Of a stretch of 17,941 nt of DNA, positions 7,772 through 14,682 are shown in pieces; position 1 is the stretch's first letter, and each line of letters opens with the position of its first letter. The translations under genes and the position numbers were made by a program. This stretch comes from Bordetella parapertussis (GTDB taxonomy: Bacteria > Pseudomonadota > Gammaproteobacteria > Burkholderiales > Burkholderiaceae_B). The notes beneath the pieces were generated by a model, which searched no databases, had not been told where the DNA came from, and was given only the letters and a program-made list of their open reading frames with translations. The stretch lies in the NCBI GenBank assembly GCA_945882005.1, contig CAMCWG010000025.1:1-17941 (forward strand). The letters are read 5' to 3'.

Positions 7772-8877
7772 GACAACACCCCTAGGGTCTTGCGCTTAAT
7801 TAAGTCAAAATCAATTTGCGCACCTAAGCCGGGCCCGTTGGGTGCATGCACCATACCTTGGGCGTCGATTTCTATGTCTTGAAGCAAACCATATTTCTGT
7901 GATTCAGACGGCAGCAGCACCTCAAACAGTTCGGTGTTTTGTAGCGCCATAATCACATGCAGATTCGCAAAGTTATTAAGCGAATTTCCGCCGTGATGCA
8001 CTTCGTAATTCAAGTGAAATGCTTCTGCTAAGTGCGCAGTCTTCATTAGCGTTGTGATCCCACCCTTGACGGCCACATCGCCGCGCAAGAAATCGGTCGC
8101 ACGTTCTTTGATCCAAGGCGCGTACGAATCTAGACCTCCGGCCGGATACTCGGTCGCCATAATTGGAATATGCAGATGCTTTTTTAGTTCGACATAATTA
8201 TAGATGTCGGCATCTGCAAGTGGATCTTCATACCAGTAGAAATCAAGCTCTTCGATCACTTTACCCACACGCAAGGCTTGTGTGTAATCGTAGCTCCACA
8301 CTGAATCGAGCATCAGTACATAGTCATCACCGACAGCTCCACGAACGGCTTCACACACTTTGATGTCTTCGCGCCAAACTTGAGGTGGATGAATTTTGTA
8401 TGCAGCAAGATTCAACTCCTTGTAATGTTGCGCCTCGTCCGCATAGGCTTGCGGGCTGGAGAGCACGGCAGAACTGATATAGGCAGGGACATGGTCACGG
8501 TAGGAGCCAAGTAGTTGATGGATGGGAAGGTTGGCCACTTTGCCCGCGATATCCCAAAGCGCAACGTCGACAGCTCCGATACACCGAGCCGTCGTTGTTC
8601 TCACGCGCTTCCACATCGCCTTATAGAGCCGCTCACGATCGAGCGGATTCTGTTGGAGCAGAATCGGCTTGAGGTAACGAATGAGACTTGACCCGTCCAT
8701 GTCCGCTGGAAAAAATGCAGAGCCCAAAAATGCATGGCCCGTAACACCTTGATCGGTCGTGATGGACAGCAAGCCAAGCTTGCTGCCACCTGCAAACCGA
8801 CCGGTATGCGCACCGTAACTAGTTGAGGGAATATCGTCCCAGCTAAATAGTGTCAGCGTGACATCTTGAATCTTCAT
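7768..8877 (-). CDS. Enolase-superfamily enzyme, mandelate racemase-like (KxH type)
   Basis: A 369-residue member of the mandelate racemase/muconate lactonizing group, which abstracts a proton alpha to a carboxylate; most relatives are acid-sugar dehydratases. Metal ligands are D191 (LMLDSVW), E217 (WYEDP) and E243 (ATEYP). The second-strand catalytic motif reads K161-I-H163 instead of the common KxK. On the other face are D267 and a His-His pair (H294/H295 in YEVHHGGNS), a likely His-Asp dyad. It is the last gene of the operon, starting 2 bases after the Bug receptor stop. It is clearly not a copy of the first gene of the operon (9876-11024): the sequences differ throughout. Substrate not predictable. 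Confidence 0.9.
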   Translation of the reverse strand: MKIQDVTLTLFSWDDIPSTSYGAHTGRFAGGSKLGLLSITTDQGVTGHAFLGSAFFPADMDGSSLIRYLKPILLQQNPLDRERLYKAMWKRVRTTTARCIGAVDVALWDIAGKVANLPIHQLLGSYRDHVPAYISSAVLSSPQAYADEAQHYKELNLAAYKIHPPQVWREDIKVCEAVRGAVGDDYVLMLDSVWSYDYTQALRVGKVIEELDFYWYEDPLADADIYNYVELKKHLHIPIMATEYPAGGLDSYAPWIKERATDFLRGDVAVKGGITTLMKTAHLAEAFHLNYEVHHGGNSLNNFANLHVIMALQNTELFEVLLPSESQKYGLLQDIEIDAQGMVHAPNGPGLGAQIDFDLIKRKTLGVLS

Positions 8878-8879
8878 CG

Positions 8880-9854
8880 TTACTCAATCCGAATGTTTGC
8901 GTCTTTAATCAGCTTGGACCACTTCGTGACTTCGCTTTGAAGTAGCTTGCTGAATTCTTCAGGGGTACTTGCGACAACTTCAACACCCTGATCATTAAAG
9001 CGCTTAGTGACATCGGGCTCGCGGAAGATTTTGACGAGCTCACCATTGACCTGCTTGACAATTGCGGGCGGAGTTCCTGCGGGCACTTGCATGCCAAACC
9101 AAACGTTCACCTCAAAGCCCGGTACGCCCGATTCTGCAACGGTTGGGGTGTCGGGCAGTAGCGCCGTGCGCTTGACGCCACTGACGCCAATTGCCAGTAC
9201 TGTGCCAGCGCGAATCTGTTGAATCACGTTGGGCACGTTGTCGAACAATACGTCAATCTCGCCCGCCATCAGTGCTGCGACGGCAGGTGCGCTTCCTTTG
9301 TAGGGTACGTGCGTGAGTTTGACGCCAGTCATATTCATCAGCAGTTCCATCGAGAGATGGTTTGATGAGCCAGATCCTGTTGAGCCGTAATTGAGTTTGC
9401 CTGGATTGGTGCGGGCATACTCAACGAGCTCTTTCGCACTCTTAATGTTTAAACCTTTGCGAGTCACCAGCGCGTTTTGTGCAGAGCCTGCCCAGATCAA
9501 TGCCTGAAAATCTTTTAAGGCGTCGTAGGGAAGCTTGCTGCCATATAAACCGGGCAGTGCAGAGAACGGTAGGGGGGAGATGAGGATGGTGTAGCCATCT
9601 GCCGGTGATTTGGCGACATAGGTATTGCCGATCGTGGTGTTACCGCCGGGCTTGTTTTCAACGACAACTGATTGGTTCCAAATCTTGCCAAGCTTATCGC
9701 TAGAGATGCGTGCGAGCGTATCGTTAAAGCCACCGGGTGGGTAGGGCACGACGATCTTTACCGTCTTGGTCGGAAATTGTTGTGCGAAGCCGGGTGTGAC
9801 GAGCGAACAAGCGAGTGCTGCTGAGAGCAACAGTTGTTTAAGTAGTGCGTTCAT
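8880..9854 (-). CDS. Bug/TctC-family periplasmic solute receptor
   Basis: A 324-residue extracytoplasmic binding protein of the tripartite tricarboxylate transporter family, greatly expanded in Bordetella and relatives. A Sec signal peptide ends at about residue 24-25 (VTPGFAQQ). Family signatures follow: VKIVVPYPPGGFND, then VENKPGGNTTIGN and the AKSPADGYT segment. Family members bind carboxylates through backbone contacts in these loops. A GGAG ribosome site sits 7 bases before the ATG. No TctA or TctB membrane subunits lie nearby, which is common for Bug receptors. Its place between two acid-sugar-dehydratase-like genes suggests that its ligand is their substrate, or a related sugar acid. 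Confidence 0.95.
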   Translation of the reverse strand: MNALLKQLLLSAALACSLVTPGFAQQFPTKTVKIVVPYPPGGFNDTLARISSDKLGKIWNQSVVVENKPGGNTTIGNTYVAKSPADGYTILISPLPFSALPGLYGSKLPYDALKDFQALIWAGSAQNALVTRKGLNIKSAKELVEYARTNPGKLNYGSTGSGSSNHLSMELLMNMTGVKLTHVPYKGSAPAVAALMAGEIDVLFDNVPNVIQQIRAGTVLAIGVSGVKRTALLPDTPTVAESGVPGFEVNVWFGMQVPAGTPPAIVKQVNGELVKIFREPDVTKRFNDQGVEVVASTPEEFSKLLQSEVTKWSKLIKDANIRIE

Positions 9855-9875
9855 TTTATGTCTCCGTTTAAATGA

Positions 9876-11024
9876 TTAAAACTTGACTACATAACCAGGA
9901 CCGTCAATCAAGGGGTATTTTGCAAAGATCGATTCGTCTACTTCGATACCGATTCCCGGTTTGTCGAGGGGTTCGACGCAGCCGTCTTTGCCGATCTCAA
10001 AACTCACACCGAACATATCGCGTAGTGGGTTGTAATGCGATACGCAGGCTTCAAAATATTGTGTGTTTTCTATGGCCGAGGCGAAGTGAATCGTTGCTGC
10101 ATGATTCAAGCCTGTCGCCGAACTGTGGGTGTTCATCGGAATGCGATGCGCGGAGGCGAGCGCTGCAATCGCTAAGCCTTCGGTGATGCCACCGCATTTG
10201 GATAAGTCTGGTTGCCAGATTCGGATCGAGCCTGCTTCGAGTAACTGTGCGAACTCAAAGCGCGTGTAGTGGTTTTCGCCAGCCGCGATGGGGACGAGCG
10301 ATGTGATTTTGGCTGCTTCGCGGTAAGAAGCAAAGTCGCTACAGGCGAAGGGCTCTTCAAGCCAGCCGGCCTTGATCTCGGCGAGCACAGGTAACACACG
10401 ACGTACATCTGCGATGGTGTAGGCGGTGTTGGCGTCGGTCAAAATATCGATGTCATCGCCGAGCACTTTGCGTACATGCAAGACGCGTTCGATATCTTTT
10501 GCCGCGGTGTCGCCCAGGCGCAGCTTGATTGCCTTGTAGCCACGCGCGACATATTCCTGCGCCTCCTCGGCGAGCGATTCTTTGGGCTGATAGCCGAGCG
10601 AGATGCCGCCAGCATAGGCTGGCAGACGACGCTTGCTACCACCAAGCAATTCATATAGCGGCATATTTGCGGCTTTGCCACGAATATCCCAAAGTGCCAT
10701 GTCGATACCGGCCAAGCCGAGCGACGCACCCGAGCCTACGCCGTGGCTGGAGAGTTGCATGCGATGCACACGCTTCCAAACGCCGATACAGTCTGTCGCC
10801 TGCATGCCGATGAGCATAGGCGCGAGCGTGTTGTGGATGAGGCTCACTACCGCACCGGGGCTGCGCCCCGGGTGTGCCTCACCATAGCCCGTAATGCCCT
10901 CAGAGGTTTCGACCTTGACAATGATAGCGTCACGCTTTGTGGTGCTGCCAATGCCCATGGTTACCGTTTTGCCCTGATCGAGGCGAAAAGAGAGTGGAAT
11001 AGCGGTAATCGCGGTAATTTTCAC
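9876..11024 (-). CDS. Enolase-superfamily enzyme, mandelate racemase-like (KxR type)
   Basis: A 382-residue mandelate racemase/muconate lactonizing-type enzyme, first gene of the three-gene minus-strand operon. The capping domain is at 1-130 and the barrel follows. Metal ligands are D197 (TDANTAY), E223 (WLEEP) and E250 (AAGENHY). The His-Asp dyad is H300 (MNTHSSATG) and D273 (QPDLSKCGGI). The second-strand motif reads K167-L-R169 rather than KxK. By family knowledge it is probably an acid-sugar dehydratase or a racemase/epimerase; the substrate cannot be assigned by eye. The start codon appears to be GTG at 11024. It is followed by the Bug receptor after 21 bases. Confidence 0.9.
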   Translation of the reverse strand: MKITAITAIPLSFRLDQGKTVTMGIGSTTKRDAIIVKVETSEGITGYGEAHPGRSPGAVVSLIHNTLAPMLIGMQATDCIGVWKRVHRMQLSSHGVGSGASLGLAGIDMALWDIRGKAANMPLYELLGGSKRRLPAYAGGISLGYQPKESLAEEAQEYVARGYKAIKLRLGDTAAKDIERVLHVRKVLGDDIDILTDANTAYTIADVRRVLPVLAEIKAGWLEEPFACSDFASYREAAKITSLVPIAAGENHYTRFEFAQLLEAGSIRIWQPDLSKCGGITEGLAIAALASAHRIPMNTHSSATGLNHAATIHFASAIENTQYFEACVSHYNPLRDMFGVSFEIGKDGCVEPLDKPGIGIEVDESIFAKYPLIDGPGYVVKF

Positions 11025-11245
11025 GGCTTGTCTCGAATAGGTGTTGTTTGGAGTGAATTATGGCTGATTTTGCTTGCAATGACATGCTTCAAGGACAGAT
11101 CGTTTAGAAGTCAAAGTTGAGCGCAGACCTAAAAGCCGCTATGCATAGGGAGACGCCTGCTTTGAAGTAAGCAATGGCGCCGTTCTAGGTAAATAAGCTA
11201 AGCTGTAGTGCTCATTGCCATAGCACCTAAACCGTTGGGGTTCTT

Positions 11246-11731
11246 GTGAAAAATATGCTGCCGAAAGTCTGGCGACCTGATCTGACCGCATTGTTTCCTG
11301 TCAATCCATCTATCTCAAGCAGCCCAGCCTTAGCTTGGTGGTTCGCAGTGTTATACCTGTGCCTGATCACAGTGCGCAGCCTTATACATATGTTTGCTCC
11401 CGATGGTGGTGCACAAAGTATTGCGACCATAGACCTATCGGTTGCTGGTGGCGCAAATATTGTTGCAATATTCGGGCAATGGGGCGCTGTCCAGCTGTTG
11501 TTGGCGTTACTGCTATGGGTACTTTTGTTGCGTTACCGAGGACTCGTTCCGCTCGTGCTTCTTGTTTTTATCCTTGAACCGCCTCTGCGGGCTCTCGAAG
11601 GCCATCTAAAACCAGTCGTCACCGAGGGGGTTGCTCCAGGTGAAGCGTTTAACTGGGCGGTGGTGCCAATACTTGTGGCCGTGTTTTTACTTTCCTTGTG
11701 CCCTGCGCAACGACAGTCGACGCAGGAGTGA
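11246..11731 (+). CDS. Conserved hypothetical integral membrane protein
   Basis: A 161-residue protein with about four hydrophobic segments at residues 30-50, 70-95, 100-116 and 135-152. Recognisable features are RSLIHMFAPDGGAQSIATIDLS between the first two segments and EPPLRALEGHLKP between the last two, polar residues that may face a cavity. I do not recognise a named family and assign no function. The start is a GTG at 11246 with a GGGG run at 11237-11240; an ATG at 11255 is an alternative. It stands alone between the divergent enolase operon and the glycosyltransferase-like gene, which starts 82 bases downstream on the same strand. Confidence 0.75.
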   Translation: MKNMLPKVWRPDLTALFPVNPSISSSPALAWWFAVLYLCLITVRSLIHMFAPDGGAQSIATIDLSVAGGANIVAIFGQWGAVQLLLALLLWVLLLRYRGLVPLVLLVFILEPPLRALEGHLKPVVTEGVAPGEAFNWAVVPILVAVFLLSLCPAQRQSTQE

Positions 11732-11813
11732 CTACATTCGCGGCAAAGACATGTGAGTTTATGCTTGTCAGCTCTTGTTTAAAACGACAAAGAATTTTTA
11801 GAAAGGAAGCCCA

Positions 11814-13049
11814 GTGCTGTCTTTTTTCAATCGTTACAGACAACTTACGAGTAAAACTCACTTTGATGTTCGCTGTTTTGCGCTTGAACGACAGCTAAAC
11901 AGTAGTTTTCTATTCTGCGGCGGGCTTTACTCCAATGACAGTGAATTTATTGATGAGTCAGCGAGAGTAATGGGAAAAAACCCCAGTGTGGTTTCGTATG
12001 ATAAGCCCACACTGGTAAGTTACTTTAATGGTGATTTTGAGCGAATTCATGGAGAGACCATCTTCCTAGGGATTCTTCATAATCATTTTGGGCACTTCTT
12101 GTGCGATACATTATCAAGACTGTGGATCATTTCCCAAGCGGGAAGGTCTGATACCTTTGTTTTTCTGATGACAGACGCAGGCATCCCTAAGTTTGCACAA
12201 GACTTTTTTGACTTACTAGGAATTGGGGATAGAGTCAGAATAATAGAAAGACCAACCATCATTCATTCACTGACAATACCCGACCGAGCGGTCATTTATC
12301 CTGATTTTTTTCATCCTGATTATCTAAAACTTAGCAGATACTTTAACGAGATACATTGCTTTCCAACAAACGATACGGATGAGCCGTTATTCGTATCGCG
12401 ACATGAGTTGATTCCAGGCTACAGCAGATATGTTGTGGGTGAACGACTTGTGCATCAACTTCTAAAGGGTGCTGGTGCCTGCATCATTTGTCCTGAATCG
12501 TTATCGATCGAACAACAATTCAGGGCCTTTAACAGACATAAAAATATTATTGGTTACGCTGGGAGTGCAATGCACACCCTATTGTTCACTTCCGGCCAAA
12601 AAAATATCCTTTATTACTCCGGACGAACAGTTCCAGCGATATATCGAAAAATTGATCGTCATTTAAACAACAAGGCGAGATATTTGCCGGTACAGCAGAG
12701 ACCTGACAGCCGGTTGTTAGATCTCAAAGTGGGGTTTAAGCCAGAGATTCTTGATCTGCCTCGACTGTTGAGTGGCTTGGATGCTTTTCTGTCACTTGGC
12801 TTAAATTCCGATGAATATTGCAATGAGAATGCGCTCGCTAATTTCGATGTCGAGTACAACACGGCTTTAATTCTGCGGTACGTTGTGGAACAAAAAGCGA
12901 AAGGCTCCACAAAAATTGAGTCGGAGTTTTTGACATATTCTAAGGACTACCACTTCGACAGAGAGATGATTCTTTCGACGCTCCCCAAGGCCCCTGTGTT
13001 AAAGCAATTTTTTTGGGAACTTGGCTGGGGTGCTAGTGGAATGATGTGA
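11814..13049 (+). CDS. Glycosyltransferase family 61-like protein
   Basis: A 411-residue cytosolic protein resembling glycosyltransferase family 61 (DUF563). Pieces that suggest this: HNHFGHFLCDTLSRLW at 89-104, the LFVSR strand at 192-196, and the C-terminal pattern PESLSIEQQFRAF (227-239) followed by IIGYAGSAMHTLLF (245-258). In the family these surround the sugar-nucleotide site; GT61 members transfer sugars such as xylose or GlcNAc, and bacterial ones often act on surface polysaccharide. There is no signal peptide or membrane segment. The start is GTG with AAGGA at 11803-11807. The gene is richer in A and T than its neighbours, lacks other polysaccharide genes around it, and lies next to a tRNA gene used as an insertion site, so recent acquisition is likely. 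Confidence 0.75.
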   Translation: MLSFFNRYRQLTSKTHFDVRCFALERQLNSSFLFCGGLYSNDSEFIDESARVMGKNPSVVSYDKPTLVSYFNGDFERIHGETIFLGILHNHFGHFLCDTLSRLWIISQAGRSDTFVFLMTDAGIPKFAQDFFDLLGIGDRVRIIERPTIIHSLTIPDRAVIYPDFFHPDYLKLSRYFNEIHCFPTNDTDEPLFVSRHELIPGYSRYVVGERLVHQLLKGAGACIICPESLSIEQQFRAFNRHKNIIGYAGSAMHTLLFTSGQKNILYYSGRTVPAIYRKIDRHLNNKARYLPVQQRPDSRLLDLKVGFKPEILDLPRLLSGLDAFLSLGLNSDEYCNENALANFDVEYNTALILRYVVEQKAKGSTKIESEFLTYSKDYHFDREMILSTLPKAPVLKQFFWELGWGASGMM

Positions 13050-13265
13050 CAAATCGCTCGCGACCTAAAAGGTGGATGGTTAGGGCTGGGTATTAGTGAA
13101 TTCAGCAAGAAAATCACTAGTTTCAAAGGCTTAGTTCAAATACGACCGCAACCCAATATTGAATAGAATCAACGGAATAAGTGCCGGTAGCTCAGTCTGT
13201 GTACAATCTCGTTCTTGAATATTTTCGTTCATACCAATCCAGCCGCACGATGCGCGCCTCAGATT
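13050..13265. other. Gene-free stretch upstream of tRNA-Val, with a tRNA 5'-end-like relic
   Basis: No plausible gene is seen between the glycosyltransferase stop and the tRNA. At 13181-13200 the sequence GTGCCGGTAGCTCAGTCTGT looks like the first 20 bases of a tRNA (acceptor strand, TA, D-stem GCTC, start of D-loop) but nothing downstream can complete the cloverleaf. TACAAT at 13202-13207 resembles a -10 box without a matching -35 box. I could not identify a convincing promoter for the tRNA-Val gene. Confidence 0.4.
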
Positions 13266-13340
13266 GGGCGGTTAGCTCAGTGGTAGAGCACTGCCTTCAC
13301 ACGGCAGGGGTCACAAGTTCGAACCTTGTACCGCCCACCA
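13266..13340 (+). tRNA. tRNA-Val (anticodon CAC)
   Basis: A complete 75-base cloverleaf with encoded CCA. The acceptor stem GGGCGGT pairs with ACCGCCC; the D-arm is GCTC/GAGC with a 7-base loop; the anticodon stem CTGCC/GGCAG encloses TTCACAC, giving anticodon CAC (reads GUG, valine); the T-arm ACAAG/CTTGT encloses TTCGAAC. Its 3' part, from the anticodon arm to just past CCA, is repeated twice downstream, which marks it as an integration target whose function is restored after insertion. Confidence 0.97.
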
Positions 13341-13343
13341 AAA
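13294..13343 (+). repeat. att-like direct repeat, copy 1 (inside tRNA-Val)
   Basis: The 50 bases from the end of the 5' anticodon stem, through the anticodon loop, T-arm and CCA, to AAA after the gene. They match copy 2 over all 50 bases with two differences, and copy 3 exactly over the last 43 bases (13301-13343). Confidence 0.9.
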
Positions 13344-13432
13344 TAAAAAGAATTCACAACTAAAGATTAGAACCTCCAGTCATTCGCTGGCATAAAAATG
13401 TTATTTCGAAAATACGATTTTGTATGTAAATA

Positions 13433-13460
13433 TTGACATTTGCCGACAATTCCGTAAAAT
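13433..13460 (+). promoter_or_regulatory. Promoter of abiEi, probably giving a leaderless mRNA
   Basis: TTGACA at 13433-13438 and TAAAAT at 13455-13460 are separated by 16 bases and match sigma-70 hexamers well. The A of the abiEi ATG (13467) is the 7th base after the -10 box, where transcription normally begins, and no Shine-Dalgarno sequence precedes it. A direct repeat GTAAATATTG (13426-13435) / GTAAAATATTG (13454-13464) overlaps both hexamers and could be the operator for autoregulation. Confidence 0.6.
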
Positions 13461-13466
13461 ATTGCA

Positions 13467-14066
13467 ATGTCATCAAAAATCTCAAATTCTGCGTTGGAAC
13501 TCGTTCACGCTAATGGGTTGGTGCGTGCACGCGCACTTGCGCATGTGGGGGCATCTGGGGCAACGTTGCAGCAGTTGTTGCGCAGCGGTACGCTAGTCCG
13601 AATTAGTCGTGGCCTTTACGCGAGCCCTGATAGAGCGCTTACGGAACTGGATCAACTAGCGCAATTGGCAATCAAGAATCCCAACATCGTTTTTTGCCTC
13701 CTGACAGCGTTACAAATTCATGGGCTTACAACCCAGAATTCTCACGAAGTCTGGGTAGCCATTTCGTCCAAAGCGCGGGCGCCTAGCGTGAGCTATCCAC
13801 CACTGCACGTCGTGAGATTTTCCGATCTCGGATTAGCTGTTGAACAAAAAGCAATCGACGGTGTGGTGTATATACCGGTCACATCGGTCGCCAAGACCAT
13901 CGTCGACTGTTTCAAATTTCGAAACAAGATAGGGCTAGACATCGCACTTGAAGCACTGAGGGATGCCTGGAAACAGAAAAAAGTCACAATGGATGAACTA
14001 TGGGAGACGGCTCAGCTTTGCCGAGTCGCCAATGTCATGCGCCCCTATCTTGAGAGCCTTGTATGA
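13467..14066 (+). CDS. abiEi: AbiEi-like antitoxin (type IV toxin-antitoxin)
   Basis: A 199-residue protein of the AbiEi antitoxin family. The N-terminal winged-helix part (residues about 5-60) includes GLVRARAL and ISRGLYASPD, the latter the family's most recognisable motif; the C-terminal part follows with CLLTALQIHGLTTQ and VAKTIVDCFKFRNKIGLDIALEAL. Known relatives repress their own promoter and neutralise the nucleotidyltransferase AbiEii without binding it stably; AbiE systems abort phage infection. The stop overlaps the start of the toxin gene (ATGA), but that toxin is only a remnant here, leaving the antitoxin as an orphan. The ATG is preceded directly by a promoter and has no ribosome site. 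Confidence 0.9.
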   Translation: MSSKISNSALELVHANGLVRARALAHVGASGATLQQLLRSGTLVRISRGLYASPDRALTELDQLAQLAIKNPNIVFCLLTALQIHGLTTQNSHEVWVAISSKARAPSVSYPPLHVVRFSDLGLAVEQKAIDGVVYIPVTSVAKTIVDCFKFRNKIGLDIALEALRDAWKQKKVTMDELWETAQLCRVANVMRPYLESLV

Positions 14067-14203
14067 CAAAACGAAACTTGGCCGCATCCGTCCGAGCACG
14101 ACTATTCAACAAGGCCCAAAAAGACGGGGTGAACTTTCAACGGCTGCTTGTACGGTGTTTATTTACGCAATCCCTAAAAATGGGGGCACAACCGGGCGGT
14201 TAG
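14063..14203 (+). pseudogene. Truncated AbiEii-like toxin remnant
   Basis: An ATG overlapping the abiEi stop (ATGA) opens a 46-codon frame starting MTKRNLAASVRARLFNKAQK, then DGVNFQRLLVR. This resembles the N-terminus of AbiEii/AbiGII nucleotidyltransferases (NLAASVRARL, then a stretch ending in LLTRYALER). After LLVR the similarity ends and the frame stops at TAG (14201-14203). A functional AbiEii has roughly 300 residues including the nucleotidyltransferase GS/D motifs; none of these is present before the next gene at 14320. It therefore looks like a 3' deletion, with the breakpoint near 14145-14150. Bases 14204-14285 hold nothing I recognise. Confidence 0.75.
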
Positions 14204-14285
14204 TATTACGTCTTCAACAACATTTGTGCGTATAAATTTTGATAAACGGTAATGGAACACGACAGCTGTTGAGAAATCTTTTTAT

Positions 14286-14314
14286 TTGATTTTTTATACC
14301 ATTTCATATATATT
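14286..14314 (+). promoter_or_regulatory. Promoter of the HigBA-like operon, probably leaderless
   Basis: TTGATT at 14286-14291 and TATATT at 14309-14314 with a 17-base spacer. The toxin ATG begins at 14320, the 6th base after the -10 box, and no Shine-Dalgarno sequence precedes it. The area is very AT-rich, so other -10 choices (TATATA at 14307) exist. Confidence 0.5.
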
Positions 14315-14319
14315 TATAC

Positions 14320-14682
14320 ATGACCACAAATGAAAAACCTCTTGAATGGTTAGGTAGTAGCTTTAAAGACTTAATGGATTTACCTGCTGATGTTCGGCGG
14401 CTTTTCGGCTTTGCTTTGTCGCTGGCACAGGCTGGTGACAAGCATGATGCAGCCAAAATACTCAAAGGCTTTGGTGGTGCAGGAGTGCTTGAGGTGGTAG
14501 AGGACGATGTTGGCGGTACCTATCGTGCGGTTTACACCGTTAAGTTTCCTGAGGCAGTGTTCGTCCTTCACTGCTTTCAAAAGAAAAGCAAACGTGGCAT
14601 CGCCACGCCGAAAGAAGACATGGATATTATTCACGCCAGGTTGAAAATTGCTGAAGCGTATGTAAAGGATTTGCGGAAATGA
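14320..14682 (+). CDS. RelE/HigB-superfamily toxin (phage Gp49-like)
   Basis: A 120-residue protein of the Gp49-like branch (PF05973) of RelE/HigB toxins, which as a family are ribosome-dependent or related mRNA endonucleases. The pattern is clear: PLEWLGSSFKDLMDLPADVRRLFGFAL at the N-terminus, a GAGVLEVVEDDVGGTYRAVYTVKF core, VFVLHCFQKKSKRGIATPKEDMDI and a C-terminal helix with AEAYVKDL. All family segments are present, so it appears intact. The toxin gene comes first, as in HigBA, and overlaps the antitoxin gene by 4 bases (ATGA). Confidence 0.9.
   Translation: MTTNEKPLEWLGSSFKDLMDLPADVRRLFGFALSLAQAGDKHDAAKILKGFGGAGVLEVVEDDVGGTYRAVYTVKFPEAVFVLHCFQKKSKRGIATPKEDMDIIHARLKIAEAYVKDLRK

Noticed and set aside
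14194..14203. GGGCGGTTAG at the end of the abiEii remnant equals the first 10 bases of tRNA-Val
   Set aside because: The match stops after 10 bases and no other tRNA structure follows; too short to separate from chance.
13963..14235. 90-codon frame overlapping abiEi and the abiEii remnant
   Set aside because: Its first half is out of frame within abiEi; the tail resembled nothing I could identify, and the abiEii frame explains the beginning of the interval better.
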